DNA of 64,000 nt from Amorphophallus konjac (Eukaryota > Streptophyta > Magnoliopsida > Alismatales > Araceae), in assembly GCA_022559845.1 (NCBI GenBank), contig CM040127.1:34310708-34374707 (forward strand), given 5' to 3'. Shown here one piece after another: positions 43,601-53,722 of this stretch. Under the pieces are notes generated by a model. The model did no database searches, was not told the DNA's origin, and saw nothing but the letters and a program-made list of their open reading frames with translations. Made by a program: the position numbers and the translations under genes. Numbering within the stretch: position 1 is the stretch's first letter; every line of letters begins with the position of its first letter.

Positions 43601-46600
43601 TCTGAGACACCTGCCAGTGCAAGTCTGCAATCAGCAATACAGCAGACAGTAAGGAGACGTATGAGATCTAGAAGAGTTAGAAAGTAAAGAGTATAATGCC
43701 TGCATGGCAGTACCCTCATTGATGGAGATAGCATGCAATCCATGTTTTATTGTTGGAAACAATTAACATATGGTGCTTCCAGTATGTGCAGACATGCCAT
43801 CCTGGATCCTGATCCCCATCACAATCCCATGGAGTTTAAAAGGATCCAAAATAAAAATTAAAATGAAGAAAGCAAAGGTCCAGTCTTTCTCCCAAATTGT
43901 TTGGACTAAGACCGAGAAGAGAGAGCCATGCCCAAAACTGAATAGATTACTGAAAGAAGGAAACAATGTCTTTACCCTCCAAGAACATTTAGCAGCCTCC
44001 AATAGTTAGAAGTCACATTTTTAGGTGGTTAAATGTGCTTAGCTTAGATGGATCAGTGTGTACCGTCATTGTCAAGAATGTATTATAATGCATAACAATT
44101 ACAGCTTATTCATTATAAGAGATGATGTTTGACTAATCAACATAATTTGCTATTGCTATTTAAATCTCTTCTACAAGATGGTGTCTAAGAAAGATTGCTA
44201 AAAATTGATACAAAATAACAGACCCTTTTATTTGTCCATTGGCTGGAATAGCTATTTGCATGGAAGGACAAAACATAAATGACAATAAATAATGTCATAT
44301 ACTCCTCAAAATAAAGCTAAAAAGAAAAAGAAAAAGCTTCAGATGACATGAGTAGGCTCATCATGACACTTGACCATTTTGACAATTTTGGCACTTTACA
44401 ACTAAATTGTACAAAAGGTACTACTAACTTCCATGTTAAGTTAACTAGTTACAAAAAGGCAGAAACACAAACCTTTTCAATGAGATCAAGAACATCTTGG
44501 TTGTCAACAAAATCAATATAACTCCAATCAATTTCTTCTTTTGTGTATTCTTCTTGCTCCATTTTAAAAACATGCTGTTCCAGATGAGGTAAAATAAGTC
44601 AGTCATTTGTGTTGTAAAATCCTGCTATCCATTAAAGATATACCTGATTAAAGTGTTGTTGTAGTTTCTCATTGGTCGAATTGATACAAAATTGCTCAAA
44701 GCTGAAAGAGGAGACATAAATCAAACTCAAAGAAATGAAGAATTATTCACCACAAGGATTCTAAATATATTGCACTAATGACGTACAACACGTGCCTTAG
44801 ACAATAAAACAGCAGAAATGGGAAGAAAACTTGGAAGAAAACATCATCTCCATCATTCCTAACCTCACAGATCCATGCAAATTTAGAAGAGATTTTAGCA
44901 GTTAAAACTTTCTATCGCACATTAAATTTGATGTCAAACATCTTTTGAATGTAGCAGCACTATACAGCACAACACATGGCTAGAAGATGGGTAAGGATAG
45001 GAGCAATCTAACGTTCATGTTCCAAAGATACTAGTCCAATGGCAGCCAACAAAAACTTCTTAAACAGCCGCTTGATGAATGAAACAAAGAAAACAAGGTG
45101 AAGAAGTTTAGATATAATGTCATAAACAAATACAATATATATCACTACTACCCTACAAGTAACAAAATAATGTGGCCATGCAAGTCAGACAAATGGTCAA
45201 TGTGATTGGAAAGGGGAGGAAGTTAAAGGGAATTAATTAAGAATGAGATGGCCGCATTATAGGCATGTTCATGGTAAGAAGTATCTGGCCTGTTATATGT
45301 GGACTAGACTGAGATTTCCTTAGTCCTGAAGCAAATGCGACCTACTTCAGGCTTTACTGATTTAAACCTTCACAGTGAGCGCTCTTCTAAACCATTTCTA
45401 ATCAGAATCCTCCACATCTTCTTATCATAGATTCTTTACTTTCTCCATCCTCCCCAAAAAAATTTAATCAATGATCTGCCACCAAAGATTTGCATGATTA
45501 AATGTCTTTCTAACCTTGTTATCTATGGATGACAAGAGTGCACCCACATAGTATTTCCAGCAAATCAAGTCCCTTTTCAGTTATCCTCGCAAACTGTTTC
45601 AATCTACGACCTTAAGACTGCTATTTGCAGTTCTTACCTCCACTGAGAAGAGACCAATAATCTCTCAGTTCTAACCTCCACTGAGAAATGTCTTTCTAAC
45701 CTTGTTATCTATAGAGACCAATCATTACCCCAGGAGAAAAATAATAATTCAGTCCAGTTGAGACCTAAAAGGGCATCTTGACATAAGTGGATAAGCCAAT
45801 GCCTGAATAATGGACCTCAGTGGCCTACTATATTTTATCGTCCAACTATGCTTATATTTCTGGAGCTGAGACTCGAACAATGGTTTTAGTAACAATTATC
45901 TCTGTAATACGGTTGTAAGAAAATTAGTAACAGTTCCAGCCAGTCCTGCAAAGATTCTTTACATAATAAACCATGTAAAGTGAGGAATTTGACAGAATGG
46001 AAGTCATCGCATAAATGACAATAGGCTTGCATCACATAATTTGCAAACCTTATAACACAACCTTTGCATTATTAAATAATAATTAAAAAAGCATACCGGC
46101 TAAGCACCTGTTCGTCTTGAAACTTTCGAATCCATAAATATCGAGAACTCCAATCAAGAACTTTGATTCAGGATCTTGGCCAATTGAGTTATTTATTTTG
46201 TTAACAATCCTGCAGGAGCAAGTTCAGTTAAGAAAAGCAAGGGATAATTCCTGAAGAGTGTACATATTTACACTGCAAAAGACACCGCGTCATACCAGAA
46301 AGGAAATCACAATTAAAAATACTGACCAGTCAAATAACCGTGAGTAAACGATTTTTGCCAAGGCATCTCTACTAAGTGCAGCTGATTCTGGATCAAGGCC
46401 CTTTGTTATGGTCTCATCACGTGTAACAATTATGCGTTTGCATAAAGAATCCTCAAGTGCCTTTCCATCACACCTGAAAGGATTGCACATGGTAATGCAT
46501 TTAAATATCTGGAACTCCAATAGTCCAATATGCTGTAAAAACAGAATGGTGTTTACATCAACAGTTCAGCTGCAGTTCTTAAGTGGAACAAGGACTTCTC

Positions 46601-49600
46601 ATCTTTTGGCTTGGATGAGTCAATCTCTTTTCCCTTTGAAAACTCAATGTTGCCCAAGTGGAGTACGGCAGCCACCACCCGGAAAACAGCATCCTGAAAT
46701 TGGAGGTGACAACAGAAGTGGACATACAGAGAGAGAAAGGCAGTAGATGTCCAATAAGCATTTTTCTAGTAAGCCTTAAAATATTTTCTGTCAGGATCCT
46801 GCCCTCTAGTTTCCGGATAATATCTGAGTCCAGATGATCTACAACTCAAACTATTACTAAACTGGAGGCAGAATCCCCACAGCAAAATACAGACCAGTGT
46901 TCAAAGTTACTACCTGTTCATCCGAACTAATTCCAACAACATCCATTGCCCTTCTAGTGTCCAGGTACTCCTTGGAATCATCAACACCATCCAGCTGATA
47001 GCAACTAGACTGATTAAGGTAATGAAATGTTCTTGGATTCCCCAGCTTGTACCTGGTAATATCCTGATAACATTTCTACTGTCAGAAGCTTCCATAAGAT
47101 GAACATGTTGATGTTCAGAACATCAATACAAAGGGGAAGCAGTTCATGATTTGAGATATACTACAAGAATAATCTAACTGAAGAAAATTAATAAATAAAC
47201 CTCAATGACAAAGTATAAAGATATGCAAATGCATCTGTTCAAATAAGGTATAATTAACCCTAAGGAATCAATCTTTCATCATTTTTTAGCTCATCTAAGA
47301 CCAGCCAAGCTCTGTATGTTAACTCACTCCTGCCAAATATGGGGCCGTGATTTCACAAAACTCATAGCATTATCACAAAGGTTGAGACTGTTAAAGGCCC
47401 GAACTTCATCATTAGTCCAAAATGGAGATCCATCAACAACGGAATTATCTAGTTGGAGGTGGGAAGCAAACAACATAAATGCCATTTAGGTTGGATCAGT
47501 ATGACCTGATCCTGTTTCTCCAAGTTTTGAATCCACAGATAATCACTCTATCGGCAAATGAAAGGAGTTTCTGCAATTAACGAGCAACATATACCTCAGA
47601 TGGTGCTGCACAAAGCATGTAAAAGCAGTGGTAGTTTCTCTCAGGATCTGATACTTGGCATACACGTGATCTTTCAAGTAAATATGTCCTGATGGCGGCT
47701 CCTGAAATTCTCCCTCTCTGATCAAACTGAATCTCGACAAACTTACCAAAACGGCTGTTTTGAAATGTTATTCATATTAAAAATAACATCATATAGACCT
47801 CATAAGACAATGAAGACATTAAAACAACACAAATAAGTTACAGCACATCAGTGGAAAATTGAAGTTTACACAGTTCCTACCTTGAATTGTTATTTCTGAC
47901 AGTCTTTGCATTCCCAAATGCCTCAAGAACGGGATTGGACTGTTCAAAACAAGAATGACATGAACATTAAAATCTTAAATAAGTAATGGTATAAAGAAGT
48001 ATCAATAGGTATTCATTGAATTGCTCTAATCATGCATCTTGCCAAGATGTTTCATTCTGTGATATGAAAAGGAAAGAACTTCTGACCTCCAGTACTTGCT
48101 GCTCCACAGTCCGCCTATCAGCTCCAGCACTGCCTCCCACATAAGCAAGATAGCGCATAAGCATTTTGGTACTTTCTGTTTTACCTGCTCCACTTTCTCC
48201 ACTTACCAGGATAGATTGACTTATTCCCTGATTCATCATTAATCTGTGTATACATCAATTTAAAGCTTCAATTCAAACAATGAGAAAGGAGGCATTCCAT
48301 GATCTAATCATGGCATAAGGTCAAAGGTGTACCTATAGGCAGCATCTGCAACAGCAAAAGGATGAGGGCTTAGCTCACCAAATGCTGCTCCTTTGTATTG
48401 TTGCATCATGTGGTTATCATATAGATGAGGAAGTCTTCGGAAAGGGTTAACAGCAATCAATATATTCCCAGTATAAGTCTGGGAAAAGAAGTAGATGCAT
48501 TATAGTGCTGCCATAGTCCTTGTATGACAAACAGGACAGTTTACACTACCACATGTCCACTGGCTGAAGAACTACAATGTTCATACTGTATGTTACAAAG
48601 TTTATCATATCCAGAGTTTCCTCGGCATGCATGATTTTTTTGGGGGGGGGGGGGGAAAGTCCAACAAAAGAAGAAAAATCGTGTGCAACCAACTTACATA
48701 AATCTCATTCATGTCAAATCTAGATTTCAAGTTTTGCAGAACCCCTGGTTCATGCAAATATGCCAACTTTGTCATGTCATCGACACCACAACATAAAGCT
48801 TCAGCATCTTTGGGATAGACTCTGGATACATGAGCAGTGACCTGCAGTAAGCCATTAAGAAGAGACATTCAATGGTATGACTAATGTTCCAAGCAACTAA
48901 ACAACGTAGAATTCCAACAAGAAGGTGAAACTAAATTCTTTCATGAAATTTGAGAGAGAGAGATTGCAAGTAAAAGTGCAACTGAAAGCAAGAGGAAAAG
49001 GCCACCTCGGTAGGCACAGAAAACCTTAAATGTCTTTGAATGGCTTAAAGAAGGTAATGTCAAATTCAGATTACTCAGATAGGAATTGCTCACCAGCTTC
49101 CCAGATGTACAGCTGATTTTAATTTCATCATGTTTGACCTCCAACACTTCTCCATCTATCCAAGCGACATCAGGGTCCTCAACCCAGACAAAAGATCCGA
49201 CAGGAACATGGACTGGAGTGGCCTGCCAAGCAATGTATTCAAAAGAAACACATGAGGGTTGAGGAAAGCACCACATGAAGCTAATATACCCAACCTCAAA
49301 ACTTATCCTGAAGGTAAAATCGTGGTTCTCATAGTATCCATCAGCGTAATGGGCAGGTACATCTCTTCTTAAGACATACAGAATTCGATTATTAGCAGCA
49401 AAAAAGGAAGATGAAAGGAAAAAGAGGACTTGAAGGTTCCAAAGACTGGACAATACACCTCTATGCCAAAGGCAGCTAAATCACATAGGACATTGATTTT
49501 TGATGTGTGAAGATAAAACCATCATTATGTCATTTCTCAATTCTGCCAGATATCTAAGTATTGCAATGTAATGGACCATTGGCGCGAGTAACCCATGGAA

Positions 49601-49895
49601 TTCCTCCAGAGAAGATAAAATTCTAAACTGTCGAAAGTAAAGCGAAGACTTTCTACTTCTCCAGATTATGATAACCCAGACGCACAGTAAATGTCCTTCA
49701 TGAACTTTTGTCTCAATTGGAGCCGCATGACAAAATTCGAGCCAATTCTCATGCTTTGTGAGGTCAAAATCAGTTTTGCACTCCATGTCCGGGCACAAAG
49801 AAGGCCAAGAAAAAAAAGGAAAAGAACATCCACCATATAAACGGAAAACAATTAACAAGCTGAGAATATCAGATAACCCACAAGCGGCTTACCAT
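22625..49895 (-). CDS. Class XI myosin heavy chain, 29 exons, C-terminus not in window
   Basis: Actin-based motor for organelle transport. Exons (high to low): 49895-49893, 49222-49094, 48841-48698, 48478-48333, 48243-48087, 47939-47881, 47754-47595, 47063-46914, 46693-46557, 46473-46327, 46209-46108, 44701-44644, 44574-44473, 43532-43495, 43393-43267, 43171-43001, 42908-42777, 42711-42602, 42482-42422, 41953-41776, 41628-41423, 40788-40669, 37373-37275, 36738-36526, 36372-36233, 36057-35934, 35854-35816, 22956-22879, 22795-22625. All introns have GT..AG and phases agree, giving 1,167 codons. P-loop GESGAGKT is in exon 5, switch I NNNSSRFGK spans exons 6-7, switch [10 protein letters not shown] is in exon 11, six IQ motifs are in exons 20-22, coiled coil in 23-27, and the tail start ([20 protein letters not shown]) in exon 29. 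Class XI is chosen from SFVWVEDP at the N-terminus, six IQs and this tail. About 340 residues, including most of the dilute domain, are missing to the left. Confidence 0.95.
22957..23426. other. Intron sequence, nothing recognised
   Basis: AT-rich, no gene or element boundary seen. Confidence 0.5.
23427..24240 (+). mobile_element. LTR-like promoter region B
   Basis: Starts TGTTGCACCC near 23427, then repeated ACCCGGAGGGA and CCCTCCGGGTT inverted motifs (23480-23980), a TATA box TATAAAT at 24000-24006, and CTTGAGC...CCACTTGGAAGC text like the region after the LTR TATA at 18.2 kb. The end was not located. The U3 palindrome motif differs from that of the other LTR-like regions. Confidence 0.4.
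24241..25736 (+). mobile_element. LTR-like promoter region C and leader of the older gypsy element
   Basis: Inverted CCTATCCGGACC/GGTCCGGATAGG motifs at 24600-24820, TATA box at 24845-24851, then CACTTGAAC...CTTGGAG and TGCCCTCGGGTGCA. 25525-25605 matches 19155-19245. Its position directly 5' of the gag fragment makes it the likely LTR and leader of that element. Terminal repeats and primer site were not found. Confidence 0.4.
24845..24851 (+). promoter_or_regulatory. TATA box of LTR-like region C
   Basis: TATAAAT followed by AGGTCC, directly after the palindromic motif array. Confidence 0.5.
25737..25781 (+). pseudogene. gag fragment of older Ty3/gypsy element, 5' side of insertion
   Basis: An open stretch ([15 protein letters not shown]) ending exactly at the first TACAG target duplication. 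Its frame matches that which resumes at 33310 after the inserted 7.5-kb element and second TACAG, so the two pieces were one gag before insertion. Confidence 0.75.
25777..25781 (+). repeat. Target site duplication TACAG (left)
   Basis: Identical to 33305-33309 at the other end of the inserted LTR retrotransposon. Confidence 0.9.
25782..28167 (+). repeat. 5' LTR of the 7.5-kb element
   Basis: Starts TGGTGAGGACACGCG and ends CCGCATCA. A TATA-like CATATATAAGCC lies at 26332-26343, preceded by repeats of GCGCACCCCCCT (26190-26285). Open frames of 60-130 codons inside are duplicated in both LTRs and are not recognised proteins. Confidence 0.95.
26335..26340 (+). promoter_or_regulatory. TATA box of the 5' LTR
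   Basis: TATATAAGCC downstream of a C-rich repeat array; the same sequence recurs in the 3' LTR. Confidence 0.6.
28171..28182 (+). other. Primer-binding site (initiator tRNA-Met type)
   Basis: TGGTATCAGAGC, the standard plant retrotransposon primer site, starting three bases after the LTR end. Confidence 0.95.
28444..30057 (+). CDS. gag-like protein of the non-autonomous element, 537 aa
   Basis: The first 120 residues look like a Ty3/gypsy gag ([16 protein letters not shown] around residues 28-43, then [18 protein letters not shown]). In an intact element gag forms the virus-like particle in the cytoplasm. From about residue 120 the protein becomes proline/serine-rich with no zinc knuckle, and residues 280-537 are acidic then hydrophobic with no domain I recognise. 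The start is the first ATG after a leader of 260 bp. It ends at TAG 30055-30057, with the chromodomain frame overlapping in another phase. The C-terminal half may be acquired sequence or decayed pol. Confidence 0.7.
   Translation: MATPYILHKGPTDPLFLDIIVDGDLRFDGSSPRAYLKWEATMGKYFEKNWIYGSERVNIARGQLSPQAREAWDHIVGLRAGWRQEPIHSWEEMKVELGKIYAPQRFASYSETHSPRSTTTPPISLGQSKATLRAQPPQRPSPLTPNRAHHSWRSKVPPVCESRPETKSHDYQQVSPNAPNLRDIPLAELLQLFREKLERMGTPMGSPISPSPQSAPPPGSRLPPPPEPAPVAPCSGNVRFSDQCPSRSPILEDTRSADAPPGFVPVTYVAEQELAEEYLAEVEELGSDPIHIIEDSVSIPERDASPLDPHIEPFLHSEGELIIGESLASWLREGPLLDVSIPCYTPMGPALPIVPLDSFHTIFRSFCFLENVKGFLRSLDCQWELTYMLTLGSDQPYSHRFTLPALGSITSVYPIGHITSEVLLFFPIPVEVDFVPSYGITVPREEPCLPCLPHEPLAPYIRAPEGDHLHLGECRTWASIVRDLSGGVIISLTHSIPSLVSLSTHIILPTLSRRSIIIPHPDLLVNTSPCIPPDAIV
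30342..31004 (+). CDS. Integrase C-terminal domain plus chromodomain, runs into the 3' LTR
   Basis: Part of an open frame from 29862 (380 codons). The recognisable portion begins near 30342: a basic stretch with [19 protein letters not shown], then [17 protein letters not shown] and FNVSDLVAY, the usual integrase C-terminal block, followed by a chromodomain-like segment ([27 protein letters not shown], about 30720-30870). Chromodomains guide chromovirus integration to chromatin. The frame crosses the LTR boundary at 30920 and ends at 31004, so the last 28 residues are LTR-encoded. No catalytic core precedes it. Whether it is translated separately is unknown. Confidence 0.8.
   Translation, partial: HLEASNARYEDLADTHRPTREFRKGEYVMIRVRPERFPSGAVKKLQARDAGLFRVLKRIGSNAYEIELPDDYGICSTFNVSDLVAYRDPAVIPSELFGPSPPVESITPSERPPPPAPLRKREHIDCILDEQVTTTRSGAYQRFLVRWRGRPAIDDAWITCGELERIDPDLLERYWSDQDPYSTGSSSSHPGRIGEDTRHTSRRSTRISPASLWLGDHLAD
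30920..33304 (+). repeat. 3' LTR of the 7.5-kb element
   Basis: Near-identical to 25782-28167; length 2,385 versus 2,386 bp. Ends CCGCATCA followed by the TACAG duplication. Confidence 0.95.
33305..33309 (+). repeat. Target site duplication TACAG (right)
   Basis: Matches 25777-25781. Confidence 0.9.
33310..33855 (+). pseudogene. gag of older Ty3/gypsy element, 3' side of insertion
   Basis: Continues the frame of 25737-25781. Contains [43 protein letters not shown] and [19 protein letters not shown], a typical plant Ty3/gypsy gag core. A stop at 33853-33855 follows VVDFS. The element's pol is not present downstream, so this is a remnant. Confidence 0.85.
33856..34365 (+). pseudogene. gag C-terminal remnant with zinc-knuckle-like motif
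   Basis: After the stop, gag-like coding resemblance continues (an [24 protein letters not shown] Cys/His motif near 34248-34308), interrupted by a hAT MITE at 33982-34151. Frames are broken. Homologous plant elements have a Cys/His motif here before the protease. Confidence 0.55.
33982..34151. mobile_element. hAT-type MITE, GGTTTCGG-rich, 170 bp
   Basis: Perfect 8-bp duplication ATACAAAG (33974-33981 and 34152-34159). Ends CAAGGATGGTTGTACCGG and, inverted, CATAGAAGGCAGTTTCGG. Same family as 17191-17509 but shorter. It inserted into the gag remnant. Confidence 0.9.
34366..35010. repeat. Diverged tandem duplication of about 200 bp, pyrimidine-rich
   Basis: Two copies, about 34565-34750 and 34770-34970, share TCTCATCCTCCTCT...CCTCACCCTTCC, TTTTTTCTCTCAAAATTCTT and a following ATGA...GGTTTCATCTTG. 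The plus-strand frames in both are low-complexity. 34366-34564 has nothing recognised. Confidence 0.55.
35011..35815. other. Myosin intron sequence, nothing recognised
   Basis: AT-rich; a TATATC microsatellite lies near 35559-35592. Confidence 0.5.
37374..40668 (-). other. 3.3-kb myosin intron 22
   Basis: Between the IQ6-encoding exon 22 and coiled-coil exon 23. Contains the 620-bp MITE at 37895-38514; the remainder (38515-40668) shows no gene or clear element. Confidence 0.7.
37895..38514. mobile_element. hAT-type MITE, CCGGTACC-rich, 620 bp
   Basis: Perfect 8-bp duplication GTATAAAC (37887-37894 and 38515-38522). Ends CATGGTTTTCAATACC and, inverted, CAAGGTTTTCAAACCC. Both end zones are saturated with CCGGTAC/GTACCGG motifs. 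The middle has an 82-bp tandem duplication (38253-38334, 38335-38416) of AT-rich sequence. Located in myosin intron 22. Confidence 0.9.
43533..44472 (-). other. Myosin intron 13, nothing recognised
   Basis: AT-rich intron of about 940 bp between the exons ending DLIEK and starting [11 protein letters not shown]. Confidence 0.6.
44702..46107 (-). other. Myosin intron 11, nothing recognised
   Basis: About 1.4 kb between the switch II exon and the [15 protein letters not shown] exon. A short stretch (AACCTCCACTGAGAAG) recurs near 45635-45690. No element boundaries seen. Confidence 0.6.
49893..49895 (-). other. Myosin XI exon 1 coding part: start codon only
   Basis: ATG is followed directly by the donor GTAAGC; exon 2 starts GCC ACT CCA GTC in frame. 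A first coding exon that holds only the initiator Met fits the MA-(S/T)-PV start of class XI myosins. Assigned from splice sites and frame. Confidence 0.75.
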
Positions 49896-50500
49896 TTTAG
49901 CAGACCCTCAAGGGGGTTTCCACAAAAATTCGACTCAATTTCCAGAAAACTGAGAACTAGCTGGATCCGCTTTCCACGAAAACCATCCAGCAAGGTCGGC
50001 CAATTCCCATAAAATACGACAAAAGAATTCCCTCAAGATCCCAGCACCACTCCACATTCACTCACCCCCCTCCCCGGTCTCCACCCCTTTACTTTCTGCA
50101 ACGCCCTTTCTTCCCCCGAATCCTGTACACCACTATATCACCACAGATTTCCCCTTTCTTCTCCACATCCTCGAGATCCCCCTCGTCGCTCACCAACCAC
50201 CAAATGCTCCTTCCTCCCCCTCCCTCCCCTCTGTCTCCAACGTACAATTCTCGCCAACCTCAGTACTGAAACAGGCAAATGCTGAGATCTGCAGAGGGGG
50301 GAAGGGGACTCGCGGAGATGAAGCCTTCGGAGACCCCCTCGGCAACCGCCGCCGGAGACCACCTCAGCGTGGAGAAGCCACCGCTACAGCTTCCTAATCT
50401 CTCTCTCTCTCTCTCCCTGTGTGATGTGCCTAACTTGGTTGCTGTTTGGTGCTTCTGCTTCATACGCGAACGGATACGTGAGGCGGCAATAATTTAATGC
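49896..50500 (-). promoter_or_regulatory. Myosin XI 5' UTR and proximal promoter region
   Basis: Sequence upstream of the start codon on the minus strand. It contains a GA/CT microsatellite at about 50398-50416 and GC-rich segments. No clear TATA box or transcription start was identified. The open frames here (50138-50497, both strands) are not conserved proteins I know. Confidence 0.4.
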
Positions 50501-51350
50501 GAGTTTATTAGAACTTTCGTCTCGGTGGACCCCACCCTCCCAACGTTCTAAAATCGCACGCCTGTGTCACGACTCAACGCCTCCCCGCATCTCCGGAGGA
50601 TTTGCCGACATTTCAGCATACCCCCCCAAGGAAAGGTAAACGTAACAGAGGTACCTTGCGAACTGTGTATATCTAAAAATGATCCCCTCCCCTCATGGCA
50701 GGTGCCGTTGTGATCGGCAGTGTTAGGCTTGTATTTGATTGGTCTATAATGTATTATTATATAGACTTAAAATGAACTAGAAAAAAAAATACATTACTTC
50801 AACTAGATTTCGAGTTTGTTATTTTGGACACTTGAAGTGAAACTTTCAAATAGACCGGTTAATAAATTATTTATCTTGAACTCCACATGTAGTTGATAAG
50901 TGAAAATTTTTTCACGTCTAAATTTAAAAACTTTTATCGAACATGAAAGATAATGGATCCGTGAATGACTGAATGAATATAACCTAAATCCCACCCTATC
51001 TGTTCTTACTGGGTGGGATATATGATACTAAATCCAATGCTAATTCTCGTTGAATGTTGATATATAGCTAGAGGATTAACCCAACGAGATAAATTAGGAA
51101 TACATACGTTACTTCGCAATACAATTTTGTGTTAATCTCTATTTAGACTGGGAGATGACTGGCTTAATCGAGATTAAACTGCTCTACTAATTAAAACATG
51201 ATAAAAAATGATTTCAAACAAAAATGTGGGGTAATCATTTCCCAAATCTAAACATGTGGGAAGAGGCTTGGGAGGGAAGGGCATTTTTGGATATTGCAGA
51301 AGCCGGGCCCATTTTCGAAGCTTTAAGCTATAGAGTATAGACTATAGAGT
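50501..51350. other. Intergenic, nothing recognised
   Basis: No convincing open frame or RNA gene. Confidence 0.5.
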
Positions 51351-51358
51351 CTATAGAT

Positions 51359-51451
51359 CAGGGTTTGTCGGTCTATTCGTATCGATCGTATCGATCTTTT
51401 ATTAGTATGATATGGTACAAATTGGTACCGTTACATACCGAGATAAAAAAA

Positions 51452-51496
<45 letters not shown>

Positions 51497-51833
51497 ATAA
51501 AACAAAGTTATTCAAATGATCTTCCTTCTCGGTTGGTTAGTTGATATGCGATTTAAGTGAAGCGTCCTCGATCCGAATCCCATCGTGTACGCCATGCTTT
51601 TAAACGATTTTTTAGGTTAAATTTAAAACGCCATGTTTCAAACACAGGACATGACCTCACATTCAAACATGAGGTCCTCACTCAACCAACCTACAAAATA
51701 AGTTTGTTAAACAAATAATTAATATTTAAAATAATATATGTAGTGTACCGATTACGTACCACGTATCGGTCACCGATTGGTATGGCTCGATACGTGCGGT
51801 ACGAGCCGTAACATACTGATTTGTCAAACCTTA
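51359..51833. mobile_element. hAT-type MITE, TACGTACCG-rich, 475 bp
   Basis: Perfect 8-bp duplication CTATAGAT (51351-51358 and 51834-51841). Ends CAGGGTTTGTCGG and, inverted, TAAGGTTTGACAAATC. Contains an (AT) tract of about 38 bp near 51454-51492 and TACGTACC/GGTACG motifs at both ends. Confidence 0.8.
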
Positions 51834-52123
51834 CTATAGATAAACAATTAGATATGACACTATTAGAGTGCAGTTTAGGCTCAACTCAATTGTCACGAGG
51901 TCTTCACCCAACCAATCTACAAGAGAAGTTTGTTTTAAAAAAATAATTAATATTTAAAATAACATATGTAGTGTACCGATTACGTACCACGTACCGGTCA
52001 CCACTTGATATGATTTGGTATGTGCGGTACGAGCCGTAACGTACCGATTTGTCAAACTTTACTATAGATAAACAATTAGATATTACACTATTAGAGTGCA
52101 GTTTATGCTCAACTCAATCGCCT
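51673..52123. repeat. 228-bp tandem duplication spanning the MITE end and its flank
   Basis: 51673-51896 and 51901-52123 are diverged direct copies that include the right part of the MITE, the CTATAGAT duplication and about 55 bp of flanking DNA ending in GTGCAGTTTA(G/T)GCTCAACTC. The duplication therefore happened after insertion. Confidence 0.85.
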
Positions 52124-52345
52124 ACGAGTACGAAAGTGAGGATCCGAGAGCTACTTGGCTGGATGTTGCCTAGATCAACTCTTTTGAGGGGTTTTTTTAC
52201 TTTTCAGTCACTACAAATAAGCGTATTTCTATTTTAGTCTCTCAAATATAATTATTATTTTTTAAATATCTCAAATCTTCATCTTTATGACATTAATTTT
52301 AATAACTAGAGTGAAACTTAACTCGGGTTAAATTAACTTAACGTT
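52124..52345. other. Intergenic, nothing recognised
   Basis: AT-rich, no feature. Confidence 0.4.
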
Positions 52346-52498
<153 letters not shown>

Positions 52499-53190
52499 GC
52501 TCGAAGACGTCATCCTCGTCTATGTTGGAAAGCTGTGATTGTAGAGCATGTCGACGATTTTAGGGTTGGAGTGAGAGTGGGGGAAGAGGAGCTCGAAGAC
52601 GCCGTCCTCGTCTATGTCAGAGAGGGGTTTGAAGTTAGTGATGGTGTCGCGACTGCGAAAGCGCTAGGCGGCGGGGGGTGCACGTCAACGCCAGCGAGGA
52701 CAGGGGGAGGGGGGAGGGAGAGAAGGGGGGAGGGCAGCAGGGCATAAGGGGAAGAGAGAGAGTGAGAGTGTGGGGGCGCCAAAGAGGGGGAGGGGGGAAC
52801 GAGCAGCAGCGACGGCGGGATCGAGCAGCGGCGGGGCGTTGTTCCGGTCCTCCTAGTCGGCACCGACGACACGAGCAGGGCAAGTGTAACAGTGATGGAG
52901 GTGCAACGACGACGGTGGAGCAAATATGAGAGCACCATCAACAACACGTAGCATTCTCTCTCTCCCCCCACCCTCTCTCTTTCTAAACTCTAGGTTGTGG
53001 CCGTGGTTGCTAAGTAAGATTAGCATCGTCCTCTACTGTGGTCGTTGTCGGCACAGAGAAAGATGAGCTTATGGGAGGAGAGCAGTGGCGGGGAGGAGGG
53101 CGACGGCAGCAACAACCTCCGAAAGTCTTTCGTTCACATCGGCACCTGGTGTCGTATGGGCATGGGCTGGACAAGCGCGCCCTCTGCTCC
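52499..53190. other. GC-rich intergenic sequence with a short repeat
   Basis: GAGCTCGAAGACGCCGTCCT and a close copy occur about 90 bp apart (52499-52625). The rest is purine-rich low-complexity sequence with no recognised protein. Confidence 0.4.
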
Positions 53191-53194
53191 TCCA

Positions 53195-53714
53195 TAGGCC
53201 TGTCAACGGAGCGGATACGAAGCGAATATATGACTATCCGTATCCGCTCCATTTTAAAATTCGAATTATCCGATTTTAATCCGCTCCGATTTGAATTCGG
53301 ATACGAAGCGAATATATGACTATCCGTATCCGCTCCATTTTAAAATTCGAATTATCCGATTCAAATTCAAAAGTATACAAATATAATTATAAAATATTAA
53401 AAGTATATAAAATATAACTATAAAATATCATAAATATATAAAATAAACTCTAAATTAAAATACAACTATAAAATGTCTAAATTTCTCTACAATGTTATTT
53501 ATTTTATAATATATTATTTAAAAATATGTATTATATGATATATAATATTACGAACAGATATTTTTTGAAGTGAATATTATAATATCCGTATCCGTTCTGA
53601 TTCGAATTCGAATATTATCCGTATCAAAAAAATGAATACGAATTCAAATATTATCCGTTAATACGAATTCGAATTCGAAACGGATCCGGATAATATCTGA
53701 ATTCGTTGACCCTA
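53195..53714. mobile_element. hAT-type MITE, TATCCG-rich, second copy, 520 bp
   Basis: Perfect 8-bp duplication CTCCTCCA (53187-53194 and 53715-53722). Left end TAGGCCTGTCAACGGA as in 20142-20674; the right end has lost three bases of the repeat (GTTGACCCTA). A 64-bp end segment is duplicated with an 86-bp period (53212-53275, 53298-53361). Confidence 0.95.
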
Positions 53715-53722
53715 CTCCTCCA

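Noticed and set aside
50138..50497. Short open frames upstream of the myosin start as a separate gene
   Set aside because: No similarity recognised; the position fits the myosin 5' UTR and promoter.
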